From: Ctena decussata
Taxonomy: Eukaryota; Mollusca; Bivalvia; Lucinida; Lucinidae
Direction of reading: 5' to 3'
Length of the DNA stretch: 64,000 nucleotides
NCBI GenBank assembly: GCA_963989385.1
Contig: OZ022507.1
Span: 58,105,400 to 58,169,399, forward strand
Numbering within the stretch: the first letter of the stretch is position 1; each line of letters starts with the position of its first letter. Below the pieces are notes generated by a model, which was not told where the DNA came from, ran no database searches, and saw only the letters and a program-made list of their open reading frames with translations. Made by a program: the position numbers and the translations under genes. Of the stretch, positions 21,591-31,255 are shown piece by piece.

Positions 21591-24500
21591 ATGGATAAAA
21601 AGTCAATAATACAGTGGAACTGTCGTGGTCTTAAAGCAAACTATAATGAATTACTAATTTTAATGTCTCTTTTATCTCCAAGTGTCATTTGTCTTCAAGA
21701 AACCTTTTTAAAGCAGTCAGATAATGTTAGTTTTAGAGATTTTAGTATGTTTAACTATATTTGTCCTGATGGTCAAAGAGCATCAGGAGGAACTTCGATT
21801 CTCGTAAAATCTAACATTCCACATAGTCAGTTTAATCTGAATACAAACTTACAAGCAGTTGCCGTCAATGTTACTTTATCCAAAAAAGTAACGATATGCT
21901 CTATTTATATTCCACCAAATGATGTACTTTCTAAAAATTCCTTGGTCAATCTAGTAGACCAATTGCCGCAGCCATTTATGTTAGTTGGTGACTTCAATGG
22001 TCACAGTAAAACATGGGGTTGTTTGAATACAAATGACAGAGGAGAAATTATTGAAGATATAATTGCTGAAAATGATTTGTGTATACTTAATGAAAAACAG
22101 CCTACATATCTTCACCCTCCCACGGGAAATTATTTTGCCATAGATTTGTCTATTTGTCATCCTAATATATATTTAGATTTTGACTGGTCAGTTTGTGATG
22201 ACCTGCATGGAAGCGATCACTTCCCAATCATAATTAAAGAAATTGATTCATCTGATGAAGAACAGCATTCTCGATGGAATTTGAAAAAAGCAAATTGGGA
22301 AATGTTCGTAACATCATGTCAGGAGCGGCTTAGCTCTGAAAAGTTCAAAACAGCAGAAGATATGTCTGCTTTTACATCAGCATTACATGCAATTTCGGAA
22401 GAAAGTATTCCGAAATCCTCGACAAGTTCAAAAAGGCGTAATCCATGGTTTACTAATGAATGTAAAACTGCAATAAACAAACGCAAATCGTCTTTACGAA
22501 AGTTTAATAAAAATCCGTCTCGTGAAAATCATTTTCACTCAAAAGTAACTCGTGCTAAAGCACGAAGAACTATTAAAGAAGCCAAACGTTCATCTTGGCA
22601 ACAATATGTCAATAAATTAAATCCAAAAACGCCAGTAAAAAAGATATGGGAAATGATACGAAAAATCAGTGGAAAAAACAAGAAATCTGAATGTGTTCAT
22701 ATTAAATCTTCCAACGGTAACAAATGTTTTTCCACTGCAGAGATTTCCAATGCATTAGGCGAAAACTTTCAGAAAAATTCTTCAAGTTCAAATTACAGTC
22801 AACGATTTCAGGAACTGAAAACTGAAAAAGAATCAGAAAATTTAAATTTTCAGTCGTTAAATAACGAAAAATATAATCTTCCCTTCAGCATATCAGAATT
22901 AAAGGAGTCACTTGATAAATGTAAAGATACGGCCGCAGGACCGGACGATATTCATTATCAAATCCTTAAACATTTACCACCTGATGCATTGGAGACCTTA
23001 CTAAATATGTTGAATGATATTTGGCATACTGGAAATTTTCCAGAAGACTGGCATAAAGCAGTCATCATTCCTATTCCCAAACCGGGAAAGGATAAGACGG
23101 AAGCTACAAATTACCGACCGATAGCGTTAACTAGTTGCATATGTAAAACAATGGAGAGAATGATTAACGATAGGCTCGTTTGGTTCCTGGAGTCAAATAA
23201 CTTGATTTCCAGAAATCAAGCGGGCTTTCGTAAGAATCACAGTACTGTAGATCATTTAGTTCGATTAGAAACTTTTATTCGTGATGCATTTGTGAAAAAA
23301 GAACATGTCGTCGCAATATTTTTTGATCTGGAGAAAGCGTACGACACGACGTGGAAATATGGCATCATGAAAGATTTACATAATCTTGGCCTTCAAGGCC
23401 GACTTCCAAACTTTATTTCGAATTTCTTATCTGACAGATCCTTTAATGTTAGAATAGGGTCTACATTGTCTGACACTTTTAAACAAGAACAGGGTGTTCC
23501 TCAGGGAAGTATTTTATCACCTACTTTATTTAATATAAAAATCAATAACATTGTTAAATGTGTTAACGATACCGATTCTTCATTATATGTTGACGACTTT
23601 GGCATCTTTTACAAATCGAAAAATATGGAAAACATAGAATTCAGACTTCAAAGATGCCTGAATAAAGTAGAAACCTGGGCCACAGAAAACGGTTTTAAAT
23701 TTTCTAAAACTAAAACCCAATGTGTTCATTTCTGTCAGTTGAGGGGTTTGCACCCCGACCCAGTTCTTAACATTTATGGATCGCCAATTCCAGTTGTAAA
23801 TGAGGCCAAATTCTTAGGCCTTCTGTTCGATAAGAAACTCACTTTTATTCCTCACATAAAAGCTTTGAAAGCTAAATGTTTAAAAGCTTTAGATGTTTTA
23901 AAAGTGCTCTCCAATACAAATTGGGGAGGAGATCGTACTGTACTTCTAAACCTGTATAGATCTCTTGTGAGATCTAAACTGGATTATGGTTCAGTCGTAT
24001 ATGGTTCGGCACGAAAATCATACCTTAAATGTCTTGACACCATTCATCATCAGGGGTTACGTCTTGCTCTTGGAGCATTTCGAACATCTCCCGTAGAAAG
24101 TCTTTACGCAGAGTCGAATGAACCGTCTCTATATATCAGAAGAGAGAAATTATCACTACAATATGTATCAAAACTAGCTGCAAACCCAAAGAATTCTGCT
24201 TACGATTGTGTTTTTAACCCTCGGTATGAAATATTTTATAACAACAAACCGAGATCTATTAAACCTTTGGGTTTACGTATTAAACCTTTGCTAGTAGACT
24301 CTCATATTGACATTAAAAACATCCAGAAATTTTCTTTACCTGTCCAAGAGCCATGGACATTAAAACCTCCTAACGTTATTTTATCATTACACAAGAATAA
24401 AAAATCACAGACGAACCCTGACCTTCTTCAATCAGAATTCTTGCAAGTAAAATCTAATTTTCCGAACCATACCACAATCTATACGGATGGTTCAAAACAA

Positions 24501-25262
24501 GAAGATAAAGTTGCATGTTCGGTTGTAAGTTCCCTATTCACAGATACTATACGATTACCAATTGACAGCTCTATATTTACAGCCGAAGCTAAAGCCATAG
24601 ATTTGGCCCTCAGTCAAATTTCAGTTCAAGAGAACAATCAGTTTATTATATTCTCAGACTCACTTTCTGTTTTATCATCACTTAAAAATGTCAATCACCC
24701 CAATCCTTTAATACAACAATTACTTCGTAAATATTTTCAGTTACCATCAAAAGAAATAATCTTTTGTTGGGTTCCAAGTCACGTCAATATTCGTGGAAAT
24801 GACCTGGCCGACAAAGAGGCCAAGGCGGCTTTAAATTTACCAAAAAGTACCTTCCGAATTCCGCACTCAGATTTTAAATCTCAAATCAATACATATATCA
24901 AATCAAAATGTCAAACTAATTGGGAAAATCAAATTCATAACAAACTCCGACAAATTAAACCAGATTTTCACAGTAAGGACAATATACTATCAAATAGAAA
25001 AGAACAGACTGTCATTACCAGATGCCGAATAGGGCATACCAGAATTACACATTCGTTTTTATTAAATAATGAGGTTGCACCATTTTGCATACCATGCAAT
25101 GAAGTCATTACAATCAAACATCTTCTTGTGTCATGCATTGACTTTAACCATATTCGTTCAAAATATTACAACATTAAGACCATGATCGAGCTTTTTAGCA
25201 GAGTTTCTTCTATCCAAATTATTGATTTTTTAAAGGAAGCTGGACTTTTTAACAAGATTTAG
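21591..25262 (+). CDS. LINE ORF2: endonuclease, reverse transcriptase, RNase H
   Basis: 1,223 residues, uninterrupted. I chose ATG at 21591 (MDKKSIIQWNCRG); the frame is open slightly upstream, but only with a TTG. The N-terminal exonuclease-endonuclease-phosphatase domain shows QWNCRG, CLQET (about residue 36), VGDFNGH (about 132) and SDH (208-210), and would nick target DNA. The reverse transcriptase shows NYRPIAL, QAGFR, FFDLEKAYD, GVPQGSILSP and the catalytic YVDD at 666-669. RNase H shows D966 (YTDGS), E999, D1023 (FSDS) and D1071 (GNDLAD), with VPSH before it. A C-terminal cysteine/histidine motif (CIPCNEVITIKHLLVSC) follows. It starts 62 bp after ORF1 ends. All catalytic residues I can check are present, so this copy could be active in trans. 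Confidence 0.96.
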   Translation: MDKKSIIQWNCRGLKANYNELLILMSLLSPSVICLQETFLKQSDNVSFRDFSMFNYICPDGQRASGGTSILVKSNIPHSQFNLNTNLQAVAVNVTLSKKVTICSIYIPPNDVLSKNSLVNLVDQLPQPFMLVGDFNGHSKTWGCLNTNDRGEIIEDIIAENDLCILNEKQPTYLHPPTGNYFAIDLSICHPNIYLDFDWSVCDDLHGSDHFPIIIKEIDSSDEEQHSRWNLKKANWEMFVTSCQERLSSEKFKTAEDMSAFTSALHAISEESIPKSSTSSKRRNPWFTNECKTAINKRKSSLRKFNKNPSRENHFHSKVTRAKARRTIKEAKRSSWQQYVNKLNPKTPVKKIWEMIRKISGKNKKSECVHIKSSNGNKCFSTAEISNALGENFQKNSSSSNYSQRFQELKTEKESENLNFQSLNNEKYNLPFSISELKESLDKCKDTAAGPDDIHYQILKHLPPDALETLLNMLNDIWHTGNFPEDWHKAVIIPIPKPGKDKTEATNYRPIALTSCICKTMERMINDRLVWFLESNNLISRNQAGFRKNHSTVDHLVRLETFIRDAFVKKEHVVAIFFDLEKAYDTTWKYGIMKDLHNLGLQGRLPNFISNFLSDRSFNVRIGSTLSDTFKQEQGVPQGSILSPTLFNIKINNIVKCVNDTDSSLYVDDFGIFYKSKNMENIEFRLQRCLNKVETWATENGFKFSKTKTQCVHFCQLRGLHPDPVLNIYGSPIPVVNEAKFLGLLFDKKLTFIPHIKALKAKCLKALDVLKVLSNTNWGGDRTVLLNLYRSLVRSKLDYGSVVYGSARKSYLKCLDTIHHQGLRLALGAFRTSPVESLYAESNEPSLYIRREKLSLQYVSKLAANPKNSAYDCVFNPRYEIFYNNKPRSIKPLGLRIKPLLVDSHIDIKNIQKFSLPVQEPWTLKPPNVILSLHKNKKSQTNPDLLQSEFLQVKSNFPNHTTIYTDGSKQEDKVACSVVSSLFTDTIRLPIDSSIFTAEAKAIDLALSQISVQENNQFIIFSDSLSVLSSLKNVNHPNPLIQQLLRKYFQLPSKEIIFCWVPSHVNIRGNDLADKEAKAALNLPKSTFRIPHSDFKSQINTYIKSKCQTNWENQIHNKLRQIKPDFHSKDNILSNRKEQTVITRCRIGHTRITHSFLLNNEVAPFCIPCNEVITIKHLLVSCIDFNHIRSKYYNIKTMIELFSRVSSIQIIDFLKEAGLFNKI

Positions 25263-25421
25263 TCTTTTATTGTACATAACATTTTTATCATTTGGACGTA
25301 ACATAATACTTTAAACATTTAATCGTTTTTGAATTTGTCTTATAGAAACGTTTTAAATTGCTGACGTTTAGACGCTATATGCCCTTACCAGGGTTGAGCG
25401 TCTATAAATAACTTAAACATT
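25263..25421 (+). other. LINE 3' UTR
   Basis: AT-rich, with a short hairpin 'gacgctatatgccc...gggttgagcgtc' at about 25370-25402 just before the end. The same 3' UTR follows the truncated copy (26715-26873). The conserved hairpin near the 3' terminus is a plausible recognition site for the reverse transcriptase. Confidence 0.7.
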
Positions 25422-25424
25422 CAT

Positions 25425-26714
25425 TCTAAACTGGATTATGGTTCAGTCGTATATGGTTCGGCACGAAAATCATACCTTAAATGTCTTGACACCATTCATC
25501 ATCAGGGGTTACGTCTTGCTCTTGGAGCATTTCGAACATCTCCCGTAGAAAGTCTTTACGCAGAGTCGAATGAACCGTCTCTTTATATCAGAAGAGAGAA
25601 ATTATCACTACAATATGTATCAAAACTAGCTGCAAACCCAAAGAATTCTGCTTACGATTGTGTTTTTAACCCTCGGTATGAAATATTTTATAACAACAAA
25701 CCGAGATCTATTAAACCTTTGGGTTTACGTATTAAACCTTTGCTAGTAGACTCTCATATTGACATTAAAAACATCCAGAAATTTTCTTTACCTGTCCAAG
25801 AGCCATGGACATTAAAACCTCCTAACGTTATTTTATCATTACACAAGAATAAAAAATCACAGACGAACCCCGACCTTCTTCAATCAGAATTCTTGCAAGT
25901 AAAATCTAATTTTCCGAACCATACCACAATCTATACGGATGGTTCAAAACAAGAAGATAAAGTTGCATGTTCGGTTGTAAGTTCCCTATTCACAGATACT
26001 ATACGATTACCAAATGGCAGCTCTATATTTACAGCCGAAGCTAAAGCCATAGATTTGGCCCTCAATCAAATTTCAATTCAAGAGAACAATCAGTTTATTA
26101 TATTCTCAGACTCACTTTCTGTTTTATCATCACTTAAAAACGTCAATCACCCCAATCCTTTAATACAACAATTACTTCGTAAATATTTTCAGTTACCATC
26201 AAAAGAAATAATGTTTTGTTGGGTTCCAAGTCACGTCAATATTCGTGGAAATGACCTGGCCGATAAAGAGGCCAAGGCGGCTTTAAATTTAACAGAAAGT
26301 ACCTTCCGAATTCCGCACTCAGATTTTAAATCTCAAATTAATACATATATCAAATCAAAATGTCAAACTAATTGGGATAATCAAATTCATAACAAACTCC
26401 GACAAATTAAACCAGATTTTCACAGCAAGGACAATATACTATCAAATAGAAAAGAACAGACTGTCATTACCAGATGCCGAATAGGGCATACCAGAATTAC
26501 ACATTCGTTTTTATTAAATAATGAGGTTGCACCATTTTGCATACCATGCAATGAAGTCATTACAATCAAACATCTTCTTGTGTCATGCATTGACTTTAAC
26601 CATATTCGTTCAAAATATTACAACATTAAGACCATGATCGAGCTTTTTAGCAGAGTTTCTTCTATCCAAATTATTGATTTTTTAAAGGAAGCTGGACTTT
26701 TTAACAAGATTTAG
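25425..26714 (+). pseudogene. Truncated LINE ORF2: end of RT domain plus RNase H
   Basis: 429 codons in the ORF2 frame, open from the truncation point to the normal stop but lacking an ATG and the whole endonuclease and catalytic RT core. All four RNase H acidic positions are retained. Differences from the first copy include ID to NG in the RLPIDSS region, S to N and V to I in LSQISVQ, PK to TE in NLPKST, and E to D in NWENQ. Without a start or RT it is a dead fragment unless read through. Confidence 0.9.
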
Positions 26715-26878
26715 TCTTTTATTGTACATAACATTTTTATCATTTGGACGTAACATAATACTTTAAACATTTAATCGTTTTTGAATTTGTCTTATAGAAA
26801 CGTTTTAAATTGCTGACGTTTAGACGCTATATGCCCTTACCAGGGTTGAGCGTCTATAAATAACTTAAACATTCTTCT
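25425..26878 (+). mobile_element. 5'-truncated second LINE copy, head to tail
   Basis: Begins at 'tctaaactgg', corresponding to about 23972 in the first copy, directly after the 3' end of that copy, and ends with the same 3' UTR. Truncation at the 5' end is the classic result of incomplete target-primed reverse transcription. The two copies differ at only a handful of residues, so they separated recently. Confidence 0.92.
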
Positions 26879-27126
26879 TCTATAAAAAGAATTTTCGATT
26901 AGATATAAGGAGATTTTGCTTTTCCCAACGAGTGATCAATCAATGGAACAGCCTTCCAGAGGATGAAGTTTCTTCTAAATCCCTGAACCAGTTTAAATCC
27001 AGATTAAATAAACATTGGAAAACATTACCAATAAAATTCCAGCCAGACTGCTATACTCCATATTCGCAACACGAAGGCCAGTACCAAAGAAGAATACCAG
27101 AACGGATCGCAGGGACAAACGCCTAA
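26873..27126 (+). pseudogene. C-terminal RT fragment of a different LINE
   Basis: The plus frame from about 26873 gives FRLDIRRFCFSQRVINQWNS, then LP and FKSRLNKHW. 'RVI..WNSLP...SLN.FK.RLDKHW' is the characteristic C-terminus of CR1/RTE-X/Jockey-type reverse transcriptases. It ends in a stop at 27126. The fragment begins exactly where the truncated I-group copy ends, which suggests the latter inserted into this older LINE. Confidence 0.75.
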
Positions 27127-27450
27127 CTGCGATCTCGACTACAAGTACAAGTACAAGACGTATCAATATAAAGAAAGTAAGAAATCGTCTAAAACTGTGT
27201 TGCATAATATAACGACGTCACCGCCTTATGCGTTTCATAGATGTATTTGCCTAATTACTGACGTCATTAAAGTAAATGATACAAATTAACTTTAAATTTA
27301 ATAAGTTTCAAGCGTTTTAGTCGTAAAATGTCAAACACTGGCATGAGCAAAACGATCTTCAGCCAGCAATAAAAAGTGGAGGTTTTTAAATCCCCTCACC
27401 TTACTATCACAACGTACTTTTTTGGTGTGTAACATTTGTCTCATCCCGCT
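27127..27450. other. No gene seen
   Basis: Two TGACGTCA-type words (27212, 27261) but no recognisable structure. Confidence 0.4.
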
Positions 27451-27451
27451 T

Positions 27452-27585
27452 CTCACTTTGCGCAGGGACAATTCCGGAATCGTCTTGCGCAAGGTAGGAA
27501 TTCCCACTTTGCGCAACAGTGTGAGAATTCGTACTTTGCGCCGTACACTTTCGGAATTGTACCGATTCCAATTTTGCGACGTAAA
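27452..27585. repeat. Short minisatellite with TTTGCGCAA motif
   Basis: About four imperfect units of about 30 bp contain 'cactttgcgca' followed by 'ggaattc' or 'gaattcg' words. Confidence 0.6.
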
Positions 27586-27759
27586 AGGACCAAAAGGATA
27601 GATCAGCACAGGTTGTCGCGAGCAAGGATGACACGTCTTGCTTTCTAGATTTTGCAGTTGTCTCCTCTGATCCACAGCTTTACTTCCTATCTGTATCTCA
27701 ATACTCATTTAGAATATTTTAATGATACTTTGTTGGATTATGGGATAGATCAATATATA

Positions 27760-28640
27760 GAATATTGCATGCAAGAGTGACAAATCCTGCTTTTTGGTTT
27801 GACAGCTATCTCCCTGAGCCATCGTAGGCAACTGTTATTACTAAAAAATAGAAGAGCTTGTCGCAGTCCCAGTCTGTAGCATGTTTCTACGACATAATAG
27901 GGAGAAGGAATCTGCCGTTTCCAGACAATGGATAACAAAACTCGCAAAGTAGCTGACACAGAGAATAATGTCAATGCAAAAGCCGCCAACTGAAAGGTTT
28001 CATATGATAAAACCTTGTCCCCGGTGGAGATGGTCCATGCGTATAATGAAAGAAATATTCCACTGGACATTACCTGTAAACCTAACAGACGCAGCATGCG
28101 GGACAGCCGAAAGATGCTCTTATGATATATATATAGTTTTGAATGACGTGATGAACAACTATCCTGAATTGGCTCTCGTTTTGATATGAAGGTACGAAAA
28201 CTTCGGCTTAGCTAGATCCAAGTGTAAGAATATCTGCTATTGCTATTGCCACGAAAATGACAAGCGTCGCCTTGCCCATCGGTGTGCTGATAAGAAACTG
28301 CCTGCCAAAAACACGAACTAACAGTAAGTTGGTCCTTAACCTTGTCCTAATATAATAGGATAGATATGGTCGTAAACCGGAATACACTCGTATTTCGTGT
28401 TTAGAACTATTTATATCACTATCACTATTTTCTGTATGATTGCGGGTTTTCCTTTCGTCATCTGTTGTTGCATTTTCATGGGTTTGTTCTGCAGTCCTGG
28501 TATCTATTTCGAGCATGTTTTTTCTCATATTACAACTGGAATCGGTTGAACCATACCATGACATTTAAAGATGTCCAAAAACAATTCTGGATAAATTTGA
28601 TGAAAAACAACGTTTTTAATACATGGAAACATTATTGCTT
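27760..28640 (-). pseudogene. GPCR pseudogene Z (class A, internally deleted)
   Basis: The minus frame 28564-28208 gives an Asn/Thr-rich extracellular tail, TM1 and TM2 (ISTPMGKATLVIFVAIAIAD), then a stop. After a frame change, sequence resembling the start of TM3 (28150-28075) runs straight into the TM6-TM7 region (28070-27900: SLYAWTISTGDKVLSYETFQ). TM3 to TM6, present in copies X and Y, are missing, so this is a deletion pseudogene. Copies X, Y and W lie on the same strand at 29-43, 49.5-51 and 51.4-53.2 kb. The ligand is unknown; see copy X for the family call. Confidence 0.75.
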
Positions 28641-28724
28641 ATCCGAAAGAGGCAACTTTTAATCTTACCCCTCCCCTCACTGACGTGATGTTTTAAACGA
28701 CATTTGCTTACTGTTCAGATTGAC

Positions 28725-28968
28725 TTTTTGCAAAAGCAAACGCAAGTGCAAAATCAGTGTCGTAGCTCACAGACTTCGTGCATAAGCAAGCGCAAGTGCA
28801 AAATCGTATTGTAGTGGTTATACTTTCTGCACAACCAAGCGCAAGAGCAAATTCAGAGTTATAGTAGATAGACTTTGCGCATAAGCAAGCGCAAGTGCCG
28901 GTCACTGTCGTAGGAGATAGGTTTTGTGCATAACCAAGCGCAAGTGCAAAGTCGGTCTCTAGTAGACG
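28725..28968. repeat. About 50-bp minisatellite, 5 copies, upstream of GPCR Z
   Basis: 'gcataagcaagcgcaagtgcaaa' recurs near 28733, 28784, 28834, 28882 and 28934, with variable spacers. One isolated unit ('ccaagcgaaagtgcaaat') lies upstream of GPCR W at 53227. The ancestral single unit was therefore part of the GPCR 5' flank and expanded only here. Confidence 0.8.
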
Positions 28969-29249
28969 GTACATGGTAAATATTAGATATGGAATTTCAT
29001 ACAAGGGTGATTACTGTAATAACTACATAAGGGAGGAGCTTGTCGCATTGTTATTCTGTGGCAGGAATAAAGAAGCAGCCGTTTCCCTAATTCGTCGCGA
29101 CATCAGACAATATATAACAAAAGTCGCAAAGTAGCTCACATAAAGAATAATATCAAATGCAAAGGCTGCCAACTGAAAGGTTTCAATAGATAATCAAAAT
29201 CTGAAAAAGTTCCTTCAAGAGCAGAGAATACATACAGAAGTAGAAGTAT

Positions 29250-29295
29250 GGGCCAGACTACGTAGTTTCGGCTAATAAAGCCTCGTCAGTGACCC
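29250..29295 (-). ncRNA. Hammerhead ribozyme A, type I, intact core
   Basis: Minus-strand order: stem I strand GGGTCA, box CTGACGA (consensus CUGANGA), stem II GGCT-TTATT-AGCC, box GAAA, tiny stem III CTACGTAG (A15.1-U16.1 plus two pairs and a four-base loop), cleavage triplet GTC, stem I strand TGGCCC. The two stem I strands pair over six positions with one G-U. Cleavage is predicted between forward positions 29256 and 29255. A very short stem III is typical of metazoan retroelement hammerheads, which often cleave as dimers. Every conserved core base is present. Activity is inferred. Confidence 0.82.
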
Positions 29296-29630
29296 TGACA
29301 AAATCTGGTGACGAAACCAGAAAAGGCATACTATAATTTCTTAATTTTAATTGGGCAGTCGATTCAAAGACGTGATTAGTTTCAAAAGGATCCAAATAAT
29401 ATAAAAGACGATGATCTAGAATAAAGTCTAAATCGATCTCAAATTTTAGATTTCTCAGAATCTATCCTCTGATCTCAAAGGATGTAAATAAAATATATTC
29501 TGCACTATGGATGATGTACGGGGAGACGTTTTACGGCCGCCACACGGCACAACACCAGCTGCAGTGAGGTAAAATTAAAATCTGAAAAAGTTCCTTCAAG
29601 AGCAGAGAATACATACAGAAGTAGAAGTAT

Positions 29631-29676
29631 GGGCCAGACTACGTAGTTTCGGCTAATAAAGCCTCGTCACTGACCC
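29631..29676 (-). ncRNA. Hammerhead ribozyme B, core mutated (C3 to G)
   Basis: Same fold as copy A, with stems I, II and III, GAAA and GTC intact. The first box reads GTGACGA instead of CTGACGA: forward position 29670 is C where copy A has G at 29289. C3 pairs with G8 in the active site, so this copy is expected to be inactive or very slow. Confidence 0.78.
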
Positions 29677-30395
29677 TGACAAAAACTGGTGACGAAACCA
29701 GAAAAACTTTGTGACCGGTGGAGATGGTCCATGCATATAATGAAAGAAATATTCCACGCCCACTACAATCAGAGTAATTACTCCAACAATGATACTAAGT
29801 TGACGTCTCTGAGTTCGAGTATTTAAATTGTCATGGCCTGCTTGTTTAAGCGTGTAGTCTTTCTTATGCAAACGCACCACCATCAAGGTTACGAAAGTAA
29901 CTGTAAGAAAACAAGGTATGATCTGAGCCACAATGATCCTGCCCCACATGAATACTTCTTCGTAAACGTGAGCGGCTTTCACCCACGCTGCATAATATGA
30001 ATGACAGGTTTCAATAGGTTTGTCCAAAAGAGATGAATTTAAGAAGGTAACTTTGTAAAACCCAATGTCAAAGAAACAATAGATGTGCAAGACCAGGACG
30101 ATTGTGAAAATAAGGCTCACGCATATGGCAGATGACCTGACATTAACAAAACGTCTTGTTTCGAACGGGTTTGAGATGCACAAATATCTTTGTATCGCTA
30201 GCAAGACTGTGAACCAAACTGACGCAGCATGCGGAACAGCCGAAAGACGCTCTAATACACTGGCGCTCACGTATTTGTACACCAAAAACGCGTTCGTACC
30301 GCGTTGCATGCGCGTGCTGCGTGCGTATCACCTAGAACCGCGCATCAGACGCGTCTAGACGCGCCCTGACGCGTCTCGACGCGGGAGACGCGAAT

Positions 30396-30940
30396 AATGA
30401 TAAAATGAATATTCATGACTTGTTCAATACGCGTACAACCGCAGATTGTACGTTGGCCTATTTAAAATAGTTTTAAGATAGCTTGAAACAATAAAACTCT
30501 TCACTGATATTAAGTTATTAAGTTCATATTGTCCCGATCCCTCTATCGGGAATCTGACCGAAGCGATGCGCAGAAGGCGGGAACCATAAAGTAGTCCCAC
30601 ATTATCTGGGTCAATTTTTACAAAACTCGTAACGTCTCGATTTCTGAATTTAATGGGACTCATTAACTACTATTTAGACTAACTCTATAATAGAACTTCT
30701 AGGCTTAGAAACTATACATGACTTCTATTTTTCTTAACTTCTAAGCCCAGAAAAAACAAAAACAAAAAAAGCCACAACTTATTACACAACTTATCTGGGC
30801 TAGTACGGACAAATCCGGGCACACGGTAACCCTCGCTAAGAATAAACTGACCAGTGAAATTTGGACCCAGACTATTATATTGAGTTGAATGTTCAAACAG
30901 AACAATACCACAGGGTTTAATCGATTCCGCTAATTTTCGC
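30396..30940. other. Unique sequence within the CACTG element, no gene
   Basis: Only short minus-strand frames without recognisable motifs. It may be original element sequence. Confidence 0.45.
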
Positions 30941-30943
30941 TTC

Positions 30944-31200
30944 CTGCAGAGACTGTACATCATATTCGGCTTCCGCCGAGACTGTCCACAAGTTCTTGCT
31001 TCCTGCCGAGACTTCTGTACATGATAAATGGCTTCCTGCAGAGACTGTCCACGTGATTATTCTTCCTGCCGAGGCTCTCGGCAGGAAGCAGTCATGTGGA
31101 CAGTCTTGGCAGGAAGCCAATTTTCGAGGACAGAAGTCTCTGCAGGAAGCAAGAGATCGCAGACAGTCTCGGCTGAAGCCAAGTATGATGTACAGTCGAT
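30944..31200. repeat. Palindrome built from CTTCCTGCCGAGACTGTCC units
   Basis: Several copies of 'cttcctgcMgagactgtcc' on the left are followed from about 31076 by their reverse complements ('ggacagtctYggcaggaag'). The axis lies in 'gccgaggctctcggc' near 31076. The arms are about 125 bp and both contain 'gtacatcata' / 'tatgatgtac' at the outer ends. No coding function. Confidence 0.82.
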
Positions 31201-31255
31201 CTCCGGCAGCAGCATACAGAACCACAACCAAGGCCACAAATTAGCAATTGTCCTT

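Larger units (their letters stand above)
18955..25421 (+). mobile_element. Non-LTR retrotransposon, I/Jockey group, near full length
   Basis: The order is 5' region, ORF1 with zinc knuckles, ORF2 with apurinic endonuclease, reverse transcriptase and RNase H, then a 160-bp 3' UTR ending 'aacttaaacattc'. An RNase H after the reverse transcriptase is typical of the I group of LINEs. ORF2 is open throughout while ORF1 carries one frameshift. The 5' boundary is uncertain. The 3' end is fixed by comparison with the second copy at 25425-26878. Confidence 0.85.
29196..29705 (-). mobile_element. Retrozyme-like element: 381-nt monomer plus 129-bp repeat
   Basis: Direct repeats 29196-29324 and 29577-29705 (127 of 129 identical) flank a unique 252-bp interior. 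Copies Y (49850) and Z (28005) show the GPCR sequence uninterrupted here ('ggtttcat.tgataaaaccttgt'), proving an insertion. Each repeat holds a type I hammerhead fold on the minus strand, and the two cleavage sites are exactly 381 nt apart. This is the architecture of retrozymes, non-autonomous retroelements that spread as self-cleaved circular RNAs, or of Penelope-type pseudo-LTRs. No coding frame is present. A relict relative lies at 5835-5908. Confidence 0.8.
29030..30257 (-). pseudogene. GPCR X, 3' half (TM3 to TM7 region)
   Basis: Reading down the minus strand from 30257: TM3 with SVWFTVLLAIQRYLCISNPF, TM4 (SAICVSLIFTIVLVLHIYCF), an extracellular loop with Cys (ETCHSYYAAW), TM5 (IIPCFLTVTFVTLMVVRLHK) and TM6 (QLSIIVGVITLIVVGV). 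The 'QRY' in place of DRY suits the sex-peptide/myoinhibitory-peptide or FMRFamide-type (Srw-like) receptors; that assignment is tentative. A 13-bp deletion compared with copy Y at about 29757-29770 shifts the frame before TM7, and the hammerhead element splits the TM7 exon at 29196-29705. The 5' half is 12 kb away at 42144-42713, cut off by the 30258-42143 insertion. Confidence 0.85.
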
